A stretch of DNA of 64,000 bases from JADJLQ01 sp034439915 (GTDB lineage: Bacteria; Bacteroidota; Bacteroidia; Chitinophagales; Saprospiraceae): positions 1-64,000 of the forward strand of contig JAWXBI010000242.1 in NCBI GenBank assembly GCA_034439915.1. The letters are read 5' to 3'. A program made the position numbers and the translations under genes. This document shows, one piece after another, positions 34,565-42,936 of the stretch (its first letter is position 1; the number at the start of each line of letters is the position of its first letter). The notes below the pieces were generated by a model. It was given only the letters and a program-made list of their open reading frames with translations. It was not told the origin of the DNA and ran no database searches.

Positions 34565-37432
34565 TTAATTCAATTTTAGTTTTTCCTTGAGGTAATATCC
34601 TGTTTTGGATTCTTTGACTTTGATCATATCTTCCGGTAAGCCTGCAAACAATAAACGACCCCCTTCTTTGCCTCCCCCCGGTCCCAGATCAATCACCCAA
34701 TCTGCACATTTGATCACATCCATATTGTGTTCAATTAGAATGACGGAATGCCCATTTTCAACCAGGGCATTGAATGCATCCAGCAGTTTTCTGATATCGT
34801 GAAAATGTAATCCGGTCGTTGGTTCATCAAAAATAAAAAGGATCTGTTCCTGCCCCGCTTCTTTACTCAGATAGCTGGCCAGTTTTACCCGTTGAGCTTC
34901 CCCTCCTGACAAGGTACTGGATGCCTGTCCCAATTTGACATATCCCAGCCCCACATCATTCAGTGGTTTGAGTTTTGAATAGATGTCCTGCTGATCTTTG
35001 AAAAATGCGAGGGCTGCTTCGACACTGAGTTCGAGTACGTCAAACATGGATTTATCTTTATACCGGACTTCCAGTACTTCAGTTTTAAATCGTTGCCCTT
35101 TACAATCTTCACACAATAATTTAACATCGGCAAGGAACTGCATTTCTACTACGATTTCTCCCTCACCCTGACAGGTCTCACACCGGCCGCCTTCTACATT
35201 AAAGGAAAAATGTCCCGGCCCATAACCACGCATTTTAGCGAGATGTTGATTGGAATACAATTTACGTATTGAATCGTAGGCTTTGACATATGTGACCGGA
35301 TTGGAGCGACTGGACTTCCCGATAGGATTTTGATTGATCATCTCCACAAATTTTATACGCCGGAGATCCCCTTCCAGGGCTTGCAGCCCGGTAATCGTGC
35401 CAATATTTCCGTCGGCCAGAAACCTTTCCATGGCAGGATGAAGCAAGTGTTTTACCAGGGTCGTTTTACCGGATCCGGATACCCCGGTGATGACGGTAAT
35501 AGTATTGAGCGGGAATTTGACATCAATACCCTGCAGGTTATTCAGGGAAGCGCCTTTAAGCACCAATTTATCATTCCATTTCCGGCGCCAGGGTGGCACT
35601 TCAATACTCATCGTATGCTGGATATATGCAGCCGTGAGACCGGGCTGATTGGGTTGAATAAATTCTTTATAGGAACCGGCAAAAACTACTTCACCTCCAT
35701 GAATGCCAGCAGCCGGACCTATGTCAATGATATGGTCCGCATGGCGGATAAGTTCTTCTTCATGTTCCACTATGACCACGGTATTGCCAAGGTCCCGGAG
35801 TTGTTTTAATACTTCAATTAGCCTATTAGAGTCCACCGGGTGTAAGCCCACACTGGGCTCATCCAGGATGTACAAGGAACTGGTGAGGTTACTTCCAAGC
35901 GTACGGGTTAGGTTGATTCGCTGGGTCTCCCCCCCGCTCAGGGTTGAAGCAAGGCGCTCGAGACTAAGATGTTTTAAACCAAGCCGACACATGATGTCCA
36001 GACGCTGATTTACTTCCCGCAGGATTCTGGATGAAATGATTTCGTCTTGTTTAGAGAAACGAAGTGATTGGATATGGATTAAAAGTTCGTCAATTGGCAA
36101 ATGGATAAGTTCAGACAAGGCGGTATCATTAATTTTGACATAATTGGCTTCTTTGCGCAAACGCCCTCCTTCACATTCAGGGCAGGTGGTCCGTCCTCTG
36201 AAACGGGCCAGCATGACCCGGTTTTGAATTTTATAAGTTTTTTCTTCTAATTCTTTGAAATAGGCATCGATGCCGTAAAAATATTCATTACCCTTCCACA
36301 GGATTTTATATTGTTCTTTGGTTAATTTATTGATGGCTTTGTGAATAGGAAAATCAAAATGACTTGCTTTATTGATGAGTTCCTGAGTCCATAGGCTGCC
36401 TTTTTCCCCGGACCAGCAAGCGATAGCACCCTCATAAACGGATTTCGTTTTATCCGGAATGACTTTGTCCGCATCTATGCCCATTACCCGCCCATAACCT
36501 TCACACCTTGGGCAGGCGCCATACGAATTGTTGTAATTAAACAGGTGGGGGGTAGGCTCCAGAAAGATTAAACCATCAGCTTCAAATCGGTTGTTAAAAG
36601 TTTTTACTTCTTTGGTATCGGGATTAAAAAGGATAGCATTGCCTTCGCCTTCGGCAAACGCCGTTGAAATGGAGTCGGTGATCTGGTTCATCACTTCCTC
36701 CTCTTCGGGATTGGTGACGAAACGATCGATCAGGATGGATATATCTGAAGACCCCAGTTTGGAAAGTTTATCTTTTAATGGCCATCCTTTCGCCTTTTGA
36801 ATTTCTTCAATCTGAAACAATTCATGGTTGCGCAATACTCTGGTATATCCTTTTTGAAGAAGCAAAGAAAATTCCTGGGCCAGCGTGCGGTCATCGTATT
36901 TAACCGGAAGGGGAATAAGGAGAAAAAGTCTTGACCCGGCAGGTAATTTTTTAATATAATCAATGACATCGCTCACTTCATGGCGTTTGACCAGTTCCCC
37001 GGAAACCGGGCTGATGGTCTTACCTACGCGGGAATACAATAACCGCAAGTAATCATATACTTCAGTCATTGATCCGACCGTCGACCGGGCATTCGAGGTG
37101 CTCACTTTCTGTTCAATAGCGATAGCGGGGCATATGCCTTTGATGTAGTCCACTTCCGGTTTTTTCATTCTAAGCAAAAACTGCCTGGCATAGGATGAAA
37201 GGCTCTCAACATACCGCCGCTGGCCTTCCGCATAAAGCGTGTCCATGATCAGTGAAGATTTTCCGGAACCGGATACCCCGGTGACCAATACTATCTTTCG
37301 TTTAGGTATCCATACATCAATATTGCGCAGATTATTTGATTTAGCACCTTTGATAAATATGGAATATTTTGGATCCTCCTGAAAGGAAGATGTATTGGTT
37401 TTCTTTATAGATTTATTTTTTGCGGGCAGCAT
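34565..37432 (-). CDS. uvrA: UvrABC excinuclease subunit A
   Basis: 955 residues from ATG 37432 (MLPAKNKSIKK); the frame is open to 37522, but the upstream residues do not belong to UvrA. Two ABC ATPase modules: Walker A GVSGSGKSSL and GVSGSGKTTL, signatures LSGGETQRINL and LSGGEAQRVKL. Zinc modules CPRCEGYG, CPECEGG and CETCQGEGE...CEDCKGQ. It recognises bulky DNA damage and loads UvrB. It heads the minus-strand run that continues into the M20 hydrolase and two membrane enzymes, 14 bases apart, possibly by chance of packing. Confidence 0.98.
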   Translation of the reverse strand: MLPAKNKSIKKTNTSSFQEDPKYSIFIKGAKSNNLRNIDVWIPKRKIVLVTGVSGSGKSSLIMDTLYAEGQRRYVESLSSYARQFLLRMKKPEVDYIKGICPAIAIEQKVSTSNARSTVGSMTEVYDYLRLLYSRVGKTISPVSGELVKRHEVSDVIDYIKKLPAGSRLFLLIPLPVKYDDRTLAQEFSLLLQKGYTRVLRNHELFQIEEIQKAKGWPLKDKLSKLGSSDISILIDRFVTNPEEEEVMNQITDSISTAFAEGEGNAILFNPDTKEVKTFNNRFEADGLIFLEPTPHLFNYNNSYGACPRCEGYGRVMGIDADKVIPDKTKSVYEGAIACWSGEKGSLWTQELINKASHFDFPIHKAINKLTKEQYKILWKGNEYFYGIDAYFKELEEKTYKIQNRVMLARFRGRTTCPECEGGRLRKEANYVKINDTALSELIHLPIDELLIHIQSLRFSKQDEIISSRILREVNQRLDIMCRLGLKHLSLERLASTLSGGETQRINLTRTLGSNLTSSLYILDEPSVGLHPVDSNRLIEVLKQLRDLGNTVVIVEHEEELIRHADHIIDIGPAAGIHGGEVVFAGSYKEFIQPNQPGLTAAYIQHTMSIEVPPWRRKWNDKLVLKGASLNNLQGIDVKFPLNTITVITGVSGSGKTTLVKHLLHPAMERFLADGNIGTITGLQALEGDLRRIKFVEMINQNPIGKSSRSNPVTYVKAYDSIRKLYSNQHLAKMRGYGPGHFSFNVEGGRCETCQGEGEIVVEMQFLADVKLLCEDCKGQRFKTEVLEVRYKDKSMFDVLELSVEAALAFFKDQQDIYSKLKPLNDVGLGYVKLGQASSTLSGGEAQRVKLASYLSKEAGQEQILFIFDEPTTGLHFHDIRKLLDAFNALVENGHSVILIEHNMDVIKCADWVIDLGPGGGKEGGRLLFAGLPEDMIKVKESKTGYYLKEKLKLN

Positions 37433-37692
37433 GCGGATGGGGTAAAAAACGAACAAAGATAAGGCGAAGCCCCTGGTATCCCTGATTTTATAAATTAATT
37501 CATTGGATATCGAAAACGGCAAATTGTAAAGAGAATGTTAAAAAAGAGGATTTTGGATAAAAAAAAGGAGAGTGGGGTAGACTCATTATTAAATTAATGT
37601 ATATTTGGCCTTATTAATCAATAAAGCACTCGCCTATAGATTCATAACTTCTACACTATAATTTCATTTTCGAACCAAAAAACATTATAGTT
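37433..37692. other. Divergent regulatory region between uvrA and the sigma factor gene
   Basis: 260 AT-rich bases. It contains the TATATTTG element at 37600-37607 and complementary segments that can pair with the sigma factor start codon. No other gene seen. Confidence 0.4.
37600..37607 (+). promoter_or_regulatory. Candidate -7 element (TATATTTG) of the ECF sigma gene
   Basis: TATATTTG, perfect TAnnTTTG match, 85 bases before the ATG at 37693. This is the longest leader inferred in the window. Confidence 0.4.
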
Positions 37693-37695
37693 ATG
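37655..37695 (+). promoter_or_regulatory. Possible hairpin covering the sigma factor start codon
   Basis: ACTATAAT (37655-37662) pairs with ATTATAGT (37684-37691), which abuts the ATG at 37693. Just upstream, CATAACT (37643-37649) can pair with AGTTATG (37689-37695), which includes the ATG. The two pairings exclude each other. Both are AT-rich and weak, so control of translation is only a suggestion. Confidence 0.25.
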
Positions 37696-38274
37696 CAAGT
37701 TATGACGCTCTCCGATCAGGATTTAATTCAACATTATCTCACCGGTAATGAACGTGCCTTCGAAGTCTTATTAAACAGGCATAAAACAAAAATCTATACT
37801 TCAATTTATCTGTTTACACGGGATTCCGAAGTAGCAGAAGACATTTTCCAGGAAGTTTTTATTAAAATTATTGATACCCTGAGAAAGGGTAAATACAACC
37901 ATGAGGGAAAATTCCTGCAATGGGCCTTGCGCATAGCCTACAATATGTGTGTGGATCAGTTTCGACGATCCAAAAGGCATACCAACGTATCATCCAATGA
38001 AACCTTCGATGTGTTTAGTGTCATCCCCTCCAATGATGATAATATGGAACAATACCTTATCAAGGAACAAGGTACCAACCGCATCCAGTCATTGGTCGAT
38101 CAACTCCCTCCGGAGCAACGGGAAGTAGTCATCCTAAGGCATTATGCCGATATGAGTTTTAAAGAAATTTCCCAACTGACCCGGGTAAGTATCAATACGG
38201 CCCTGGGCAGGATGCGGTATGCCCTGATTAACCTTAGGAGGTTGATGGAGGAAAAAGTGGAAGTAGCTTATTGA
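37693..38274 (+). CDS. RNA polymerase ECF-type sigma-70 factor
   Basis: 193 residues. Region 2 is seen in YLTGNERAFEVLLNRHKTKIY, EVAEDIFQEVFIKI and LRIAYNMCVDQFRR. Region 4 is seen in LPPEQREVVILRHYADMSFKEISQLTRVSINTALGRMRYAL, a helix-turn-helix for -35 recognition. No anti-sigma factor gene follows. Two ATGs, at 37693 and 37702, are possible starts. The regulon cannot be told from the sequence. Confidence 0.95.
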   Translation: MQVMTLSDQDLIQHYLTGNERAFEVLLNRHKTKIYTSIYLFTRDSEVAEDIFQEVFIKIIDTLRKGKYNHEGKFLQWALRIAYNMCVDQFRRSKRHTNVSSNETFDVFSVIPSNDDNMEQYLIKEQGTNRIQSLVDQLPPEQREVVILRHYADMSFKEISQLTRVSINTALGRMRYALINLRRLMEEKVEVAY

Positions 38275-38348
38275 AAGATTTATTCTGGTTTATAGTATAC
38301 TGAAGACTTACATTTGGGCTGCAACTGCAGAATTTTACGTAAAATATC

Positions 38349-38356
38349 TACATTTG
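38349..38356 (+). promoter_or_regulatory. Candidate -7 element (TACATTTG) of the yebC-like gene
   Basis: TACATTTG matches TAnnTTTG, 19 bases before the ATG at 38376. An AAGAGG close to that ATG could act as a weak ribosome-binding site, which is unusual in this genome. Confidence 0.45.
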
Positions 38357-38375
38357 CCGCTCAAAGTGTAAGAGG

Positions 38376-39098
38376 ATGGGACGTATATTCGAAGTTCGAA
38401 AATCCAAGATGTTTGCCCGGTATGACCGGATGGCCAAACAATTTACGCGCATAGGCAAAGAAATTATTATCGCGGTCAAAGCGGGTACTGCGGATCCTGC
38501 ATCCAATTCCCAATTAAGACGATGTATAGCAAATGCCAAGGCAGTCAATATGCCCAAAGATCGGATTGACAATGCCATCAAACGAGCGCAAGGCAAAGAC
38601 ACGGAAAGTTATGATGAGATATTATATGAAGGGCATGGGCCCGGAGGCGTAGCTGTTTTGGTTGAAGCAGCGACAAATAATAATACCCGCACCGTAGCCA
38701 ATATCCGTACCCATTTTAATAAAAACAATGGCAGCCTGGGCAATAGCGGCTCGGTGAGTTTTATGTTTAAAAAGATGGGGGTATTTAAATTGCATTTAGC
38801 AGGAATTAATCCTGATGATATTGAATTGGAACTCATTGATTTTGGACTGGAAGAAATGGGTGAAGGTACTGGTGAAAACGATGAACCGGTTTTAATCCTT
38901 CGTGTTCCTTTTTCCGAATTCGGCACGATGCAGAAAGCATTGGAAGACCGGAAAATAACCCCTTTGTCAGCTGAAATGGAATGGATTCCCTTAAATACGG
39001 TTTCCCTGGAGGAAGAAAAAGCCGAAGAAGTACTTAAACTGGTAGCCAAAATTGAAGAAGACGAGGATGTTCAAAAAGTCTTTCATAATCTGGCATAA
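38376..39098 (+). CDS. yebC: YebC/PmpR family protein
   Basis: 240 residues, normal length. Family features: an N-terminal MGRIFEVRKSKMFARYDRMAKQF, CIANAKAVNMPKDRIDNAIKRA, YEGHGPGGVAVLVEAATNNNTRT, NNGSLGNSGSVSFMF, and the C-terminal EMEWIPLN...KIEEDEDVQKVFHNL. YebC proteins were long called transcriptional regulators; recent work places members of the family at the ribosome, easing translation of proline stretches. Here it has its own promoter and stands alone. Confidence 0.96.
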   Translation: MGRIFEVRKSKMFARYDRMAKQFTRIGKEIIIAVKAGTADPASNSQLRRCIANAKAVNMPKDRIDNAIKRAQGKDTESYDEILYEGHGPGGVAVLVEAATNNNTRTVANIRTHFNKNNGSLGNSGSVSFMFKKMGVFKLHLAGINPDDIELELIDFGLEEMGEGTGENDEPVLILRVPFSEFGTMQKALEDRKITPLSAEMEWIPLNTVSLEEEKAEEVLKLVAKIEEDEDVQKVFHNLA

Positions 39099-39200
39099 AG
39101 TCACTCCATTGGTGCTGAATTTTTACCAACAAAATCATTAAACCGATTCAGGCTTTAAAGGATTCGGCCCATTTCCAATAATGCCAAGAAAATTAAATTT

Positions 39201-39779
39201 TTAAAAAATAGCCTGGATAACACTTCCGGCATTTTGAATAGATTCCTTTATCCGGTTTATCCAACCCATGCCAGAAGGAGGGGTGAGCCCAAAGCCCATT
39301 AAAACAAATATCTCATTTAATCCGGGTAGACCGTGGATTTCAAATTTACCCAATGACCTGGCTTTAAATTGGGGATGGGAGATCATCTGGTCATATACTG
39401 ATTTGGAGACAACCACAGCATTGGTTTTTCCCAGAGATTGGATATGCACCGCTACTCCTGTAGTTTCATCATTTAACTGGCCGGACGAATTGTCCAGTGC
39501 ACCGTAGTGCATTGCCAATCGGACGGATGGACCCGATTTTACCCGGCATCGTTTCAATAATTCAATGGATGCCAGGATACCTTCAAAGACAGAAGGGAAA
39601 ATACAGAGATAAGTCGGAACCCCGGAATTGATCAGGTCGCCCCTGAAGGATTTAATTACTTCCTGGATATTTTCTGCCAAAGTGAGGGGATGGGCTGCAG
39701 CCTTCGAGAGTGATTCCGGGCCTGGCAGATGTATCCATTCAGCAGAAAGGATCGCTTTAAAATTGGGGAGATTTTCCAT
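39201..39779 (-). CDS. Class III cyclase-fold protein, catalytically degenerate
   Basis: 192 residues. The middle and C-terminal parts follow the class III nucleotide cyclase fold: PSVRLAMHYGALDNSSGQLND, a helix GVAVHIQSLGKTNAVVVSKSVYDQM, and the closing LGKFEIHGLPGLNEIFVLM. The usual metal-binding aspartates and the Lys/Asp pair for purine recognition are not evident, so it is unlikely to make cyclic nucleotides. It may be a regulatory or binding module. The extreme C-terminus (about 170-192) looks amphipathic. Single gene, convergent with yebC. Confidence 0.7.
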   Translation of the reverse strand: MENLPNFKAILSAEWIHLPGPESLSKAAAHPLTLAENIQEVIKSFRGDLINSGVPTYLCIFPSVFEGILASIELLKRCRVKSGPSVRLAMHYGALDNSSGQLNDETTGVAVHIQSLGKTNAVVVSKSVYDQMISHPQFKARSLGKFEIHGLPGLNEIFVLMGFGLTPPSGMGWINRIKESIQNAGSVIQAIF

Positions 39780-39808
39780 AGTTTGGTGTTAATATCAAAT
39801 TCAGACTC

Positions 39809-39880
39809 ATGTTATAGTGTAGGGTTGGCAGAATATGTTACCCTACGTATACCGCATTAATTAAAAAATAACTATAACAT
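39809..39880. repeat. Nested inverted repeats upstream of the cyclase-fold gene
   Basis: An outer 10-base pair of arms, ATGTTATAGT (39809-39818) and ACTATAACAT (39871-39880), encloses an inner 7-base pair, GTAGGGT (39819-39825) and ACCCTAC (39840-39846). The left arms are directly adjacent. It lies 29 bases upstream of the minus-strand gene at 39779, within a 223-base gap, so it could be an operator or an RNA structure in that gene's 5' region. Confidence 0.45.
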
Positions 39881-40002
39881 TGTTCGTGAAATTTTTAGCC
39901 GTGCTCTTTATTTTGGGAACCAGGAAAAATAAATTGGCCTTATCTAACAAAACCCAGGGTATTATGCCTCATTCACTGAATCGGCGACCAAATAATCCCA
40001 CC

Positions 40003-40263
40003 CTATAGATCGTTTTTTTTAGTTGGTACGGGGTCGTACCCATGCCCTCCCCAGGGATGACAACGAAAAATCCGTTTGATGCCCAACCAAGATCCTTTGA
40101 TTATTCCCCACTCGTTGATTGCTTCGATCATATAGTAAGAACAGGTTGGTTGATACCGGCATTTATTAGCTCCCAATATAGGAGACAATAAGATCTGATA
40201 AACCCGTATAGGGAAAATAAACAAGGCTTTGATAAAACGGGACCAGATTTGATGTAGTTTCAT
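40003..40263 (-). CDS. yidD: YidD family membrane protein insertion factor
   Basis: 86 residues from ATG 40263 (a TTG at 40269 is less likely). Family core: IRVYQILLSPILGANKCRYQPTCSYYM (Cys motif), IKGSWLGIKRIFRCHPWGGHGYDPVP. YidD lies at the inner membrane and assists YidC-type insertion. In many genomes it sits next to rnpA and yidC; here it is the last gene of a HupE-DUF6702-yidD run, 19 bases after the DUF6702 gene. Confidence 0.95.
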   Translation of the reverse strand: MKLHQIWSRFIKALFIFPIRVYQILLSPILGANKCRYQPTCSYYMIEAINEWGIIKGSWLGIKRIFRCHPWGGHGYDPVPTKKNDL

Positions 40264-40282
40264 GTACAATCTAACCCTGGAC

Positions 40283-40804
40283 TTATTTGTATTGAATGGT
40301 TTCTTCCGCGTGTCGGGAATTGAACAACATATATCCGTTTTTCCCTTTTATTTTCAGGCTGACAATGTTTTTCTGATCGTCGTAAAGGTCCATTAATACA
40401 TCGTACCTGACTTTTAGTTGAGAAAAATTGAGGGGTATTTTCAGCTCGATATAACACCAGACTGCAAGCAGATCTTCAGAGGGCTCTTTGCCAATGTAGG
40501 TGGCAGACAACACGTGGCCATCCGCAGAAATTTGCAATTTTTTTGACAAATAATTTTTTAGGTAACTATCTGCTTCTTTTAATTCTTTATCGGTGCATAA
40601 ATAAAGTTCTGAAGCACCGTGTTTGGTCAGTACGGTCTGGAGATCATCGAGGTAAATCTGGGTAGCCACCTCAAGCGTTGATGCGGACTCGTTCCATTGA
40701 ATTTCACATTTACTGACATGGATATCATGCCAATACATACCGAATACCCCTGGACCAGAAACACGGGTACTTAACAAATGAATCAGAAATAGGGTTTGTA
40801 TCAT
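40283..40804 (-). CDS. DUF6702 family protein
   Basis: 173 residues from ATG 40804. A short hydrophobic N-terminus (MIQTLFLIHLLS) is a possible signal peptide. The family pattern is clear: WHDIHVSKCEIQWNESASTLEVATQIYLDDLQ, then YLKNYLSKKLQISADG, SATYIGKEPSEDLLAVWCYIEL and a C-terminal strand set. Function unknown. It lies between the HupE/UreJ-like gene (27 bases upstream) and yidD; the HupE-DUF6702 pairing suggests a joint envelope role. Confidence 0.85.
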   Translation of the reverse strand: MIQTLFLIHLLSTRVSGPGVFGMYWHDIHVSKCEIQWNESASTLEVATQIYLDDLQTVLTKHGASELYLCTDKELKEADSYLKNYLSKKLQISADGHVLSATYIGKEPSEDLLAVWCYIELKIPLNFSQLKVRYDVLMDLYDDQKNIVSLKIKGKNGYMLFNSRHAEETIQYK

Positions 40805-40831
40805 CAAACTGGATATATTTCTAAACCCCGA

Positions 40832-41425
40832 TTACCAAAACTTAGTTTCCCACATCAGGTAAAGCGACATCCCTACAGCCAATCCGGATACCATTCGGGT
40901 CCACCAGGTTTGTTGTATCCTTAAAAAATTAACAAAAAAATGCGCCAGGAGCATCAAAACAATTACGATCACCACCTGGCCGGTTTCAATCCCAAGATTA
41001 AAAGCAAACAGGGGTTTGAGTACACTTTCTTCTTTGCCCAATAAACTCTTAAAATAATTTGAAAATCCCATGCCGTGAATAAACCCAAACAGCAGGGGCA
41101 GGATATATTTCCACCAGGGTAAGCTGAGGTTGACATTTTCAGTGGGAACAAAATTGAGCAGTGCCGTAATGAGTATGGTGACCGGTATCAAAAACTCTAT
41201 CAGCGATTGATTAAACTGGATGACGTCCAGAGCCGCTAAGGCCAGAGTGAGTGAATGCCCGATCGTGAATGCAGTCACCAGAATCAATAATCGTTTCCAG
41301 TCCGCAGGGCTGTATATGGCGCACAAAGCAACGATAAATAAGATATGATCGTAGGCCGCCAGGTCGGCAATGTGTTGAATACCTAACTGGAAATAAACTG
41401 AAAATTCTGAATTCATAACCTGCAT
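40832..41425 (-). CDS. HupE/UreJ-like membrane protein
   Basis: 197 residues with about six membrane helices. Conserved polar motifs inside helices, AAYDHILFIVALCAIY, TAFTIGHSLTLALAAL, GFIHGMGFSNYF and FNLGIETGQVVIV, fit the HupE/UreJ_2 family, which includes nickel and cobalt permeases; other members have no known substrate. No hydrogenase or urease genes are in the window. Two ATGs, 41425 and 41416, are possible; the promoter element that ends one base before 41425 favours 41416. Confidence 0.9.
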   Translation of the reverse strand: MQVMNSEFSVYFQLGIQHIADLAAYDHILFIVALCAIYSPADWKRLLILVTAFTIGHSLTLALAALDVIQFNQSLIEFLIPVTILITALLNFVPTENVNLSLPWWKYILPLLFGFIHGMGFSNYFKSLLGKEESVLKPLFAFNLGIETGQVVIVIVLMLLAHFFVNFLRIQQTWWTRMVSGLAVGMSLYLMWETKFW

Positions 41426-41426
41426 T

Positions 41427-41434
41427 CAAAGATA
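41427..41434 (-). promoter_or_regulatory. Candidate -7 element (TATCTTTG) of the HupE-DUF6702-yidD operon
   Basis: The minus strand reads TATCTTTG, a TAnnTTTG match, one base before the ATG at 41425. If used, transcription starts inside the annotated frame and translation begins at 41416. Confidence 0.4.
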
Positions 41435-41454
41435 AACGAACCCAAACAAGTAAT

Positions 41455-41490
41455 AACACCTGGATCCCACACAGGCAGCATCCAGGTGTT
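41455..41490 (-). terminator. Intrinsic terminator after ahcY
   Basis: Perfect 10-base stem AACACCTGGA (41455-41464) and TCCAGGTGTT (41481-41490), 16-base loop. It lies 17 bases past the ahcY stop on the minus strand, where it is followed by a modest T-rich tail (ATTACTTGTTTG). The plus-strand side also ends in TTTTT, so it may work both ways. Confidence 0.65.
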
Positions 41491-41507
41491 TTTATCGATG
41501 ACAGGAT

Positions 41508-42821
41508 TTAATATCGGTAATAATCCGGCTTATAGGGTCCGTCCGCACTGATGCCCAGGTATTCAGCCTGTTCAGGTTCCAGTACATCGAGTTCTACGCC
41601 GATTTTAGCCAGGTGAAGTTTTGCAACCATTTCATCAAGGTGTTTGGGCAACATATAGACCTTGTTTTCATAGTTGCCTTTGTTTGCCCATAATTCCATT
41701 TGAGCCAGCACCTGATTGGAAAATGAATTGGACATGACAAAGGAAGGATGGCCCATGGCACAACCCAGGTTAACCAGTCTGCCTTCCGCCAATAATATGA
41801 TGTCTTTGCCATCAATGGTATACATATCCACCTGAGGTTTGATTTGATCGCGTGTATGGCCGTAATTGGTATTCAACCAGGCTATATCGATCTCATTATC
41901 AAAGTGACCGATATTGCATACCACGGCTTTATCCTTCATCAATTTGAAGTGTTCTCCGGTAACTACATTTAAACATCCGGTAGCGGTCACCAGAATATTG
42001 GCTTCAGCTATTGCGTTTTTCATTTTTTTAACTTCAAAACCATCCATTGCAGCCTGCAAGGCGCAGATCGGATCTATCTCTGTTATGATTACCCGGCAAC
42101 CAGCCCCTTTTAAGGAGGCAGCCGAACCCTTACCGACATCGCCATATCCTGCAACTACGGCCACTTTACCCGCAAGCATCAGATCGGTCGCACGGCGGAT
42201 AGCATCCACACAACTTTCACGACAACCGTATTTATTGTCAAATTTTGATTTGGTGACGGAATCGTTTACATTGATTGCAGGGACCGGCAGGGTACCCTTG
42301 CCTACCCGCTCATATAAACGATGGACACCTGTAGTAGTCTCTTCACTGATCCCTATGAGGTTTTGCACGAGTTCAGGATATTGGTCCAACACAATATTGG
42401 TGAGATCACCTCCATCGTCTAGGATCATGTTCAGTGCTTTTCCGTCTTTGAACGCAAACAGCGTCTGTTCGATGCACCAATCGTATTCTTCCAGGCTAAG
42501 TCCCTTCCAGGCAAACACCGGGATACCTTTTGCAGCAATAGCCGCAGCAGCATGATCCTGGGTAGAAAAAATATTGCAGGAGGACCAGCTGACTTCTGCA
42601 CCCAATTCCGACAGGGTCTCAATCAGTACGGCAGTTTGTATGGTCATGTGCAGGCAACCCGCAATTCGGGCACCTTTTAATGGTTTACTCTGGCCGTATT
42701 GTTCTCTGAGGGCCATCAGTCCGGGCATTTCGGACTCAGCCAGGATGATTTCTTTGCGGCCCCAGTCTGCTAAAGACATATCTTTTACTTTGTATGGGAG
42801 TTTGGTATGAACGGTTTCCAT
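41508..42821 (-). CDS. ahcY: Adenosylhomocysteinase
   Basis: 437 residues. Substrate and NAD-binding motifs: LADWGRKEIILAESEMPGL, IAGCLHMTIQTAVLIETL, SSCNIFSTQDHAAAAIA, DDGGDLT, VAGYGDVGKGSAASLKGAG, TEIDPICALQAAMDG, NIGHFDNEID, and the conserved C-terminal YKPDYYRY. It splits S-adenosylhomocysteine to adenosine and homocysteine, recycling the product of metK-dependent methylation. Monocistronic, with own promoter and terminator. Confidence 0.98.
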   Translation of the reverse strand: METVHTKLPYKVKDMSLADWGRKEIILAESEMPGLMALREQYGQSKPLKGARIAGCLHMTIQTAVLIETLSELGAEVSWSSCNIFSTQDHAAAAIAAKGIPVFAWKGLSLEEYDWCIEQTLFAFKDGKALNMILDDGGDLTNIVLDQYPELVQNLIGISEETTTGVHRLYERVGKGTLPVPAINVNDSVTKSKFDNKYGCRESCVDAIRRATDLMLAGKVAVVAGYGDVGKGSAASLKGAGCRVIITEIDPICALQAAMDGFEVKKMKNAIAEANILVTATGCLNVVTGEHFKLMKDKAVVCNIGHFDNEIDIAWLNTNYGHTRDQIKPQVDMYTIDGKDIILLAEGRLVNLGCAMGHPSFVMSNSFSNQVLAQMELWANKGNYENKVYMLPKHLDEMVAKLHLAKIGVELDVLEPEQAEYLGISADGPYKPDYYRY

Positions 42822-42853
42822 TATAAAAATTTAAATGTGTTTTAATTTGGGCG

Positions 42854-42861
42854 CAAAGGTA
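42854..42861 (-). promoter_or_regulatory. Candidate -7 element (TACCTTTG) of ahcY
   Basis: The minus strand reads TACCTTTG, a TAnnTTTG match, 32 bases before the ahcY ATG (42821). Confidence 0.45.
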
Positions 42862-42936
42862 TTAAATAGATAGCATTTCTTTACCATAAATTGCGCCGAT
42901 TTCTAACCGGATCAATTCATGAACCGGCTTGTTTTT

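Noticed and set aside
41914..42555. 213-codon frame opposite ahcY
   Set aside because: Antisense to a highly conserved enzyme; composition rich in Ser, Pro and Thr as expected for a shadow.
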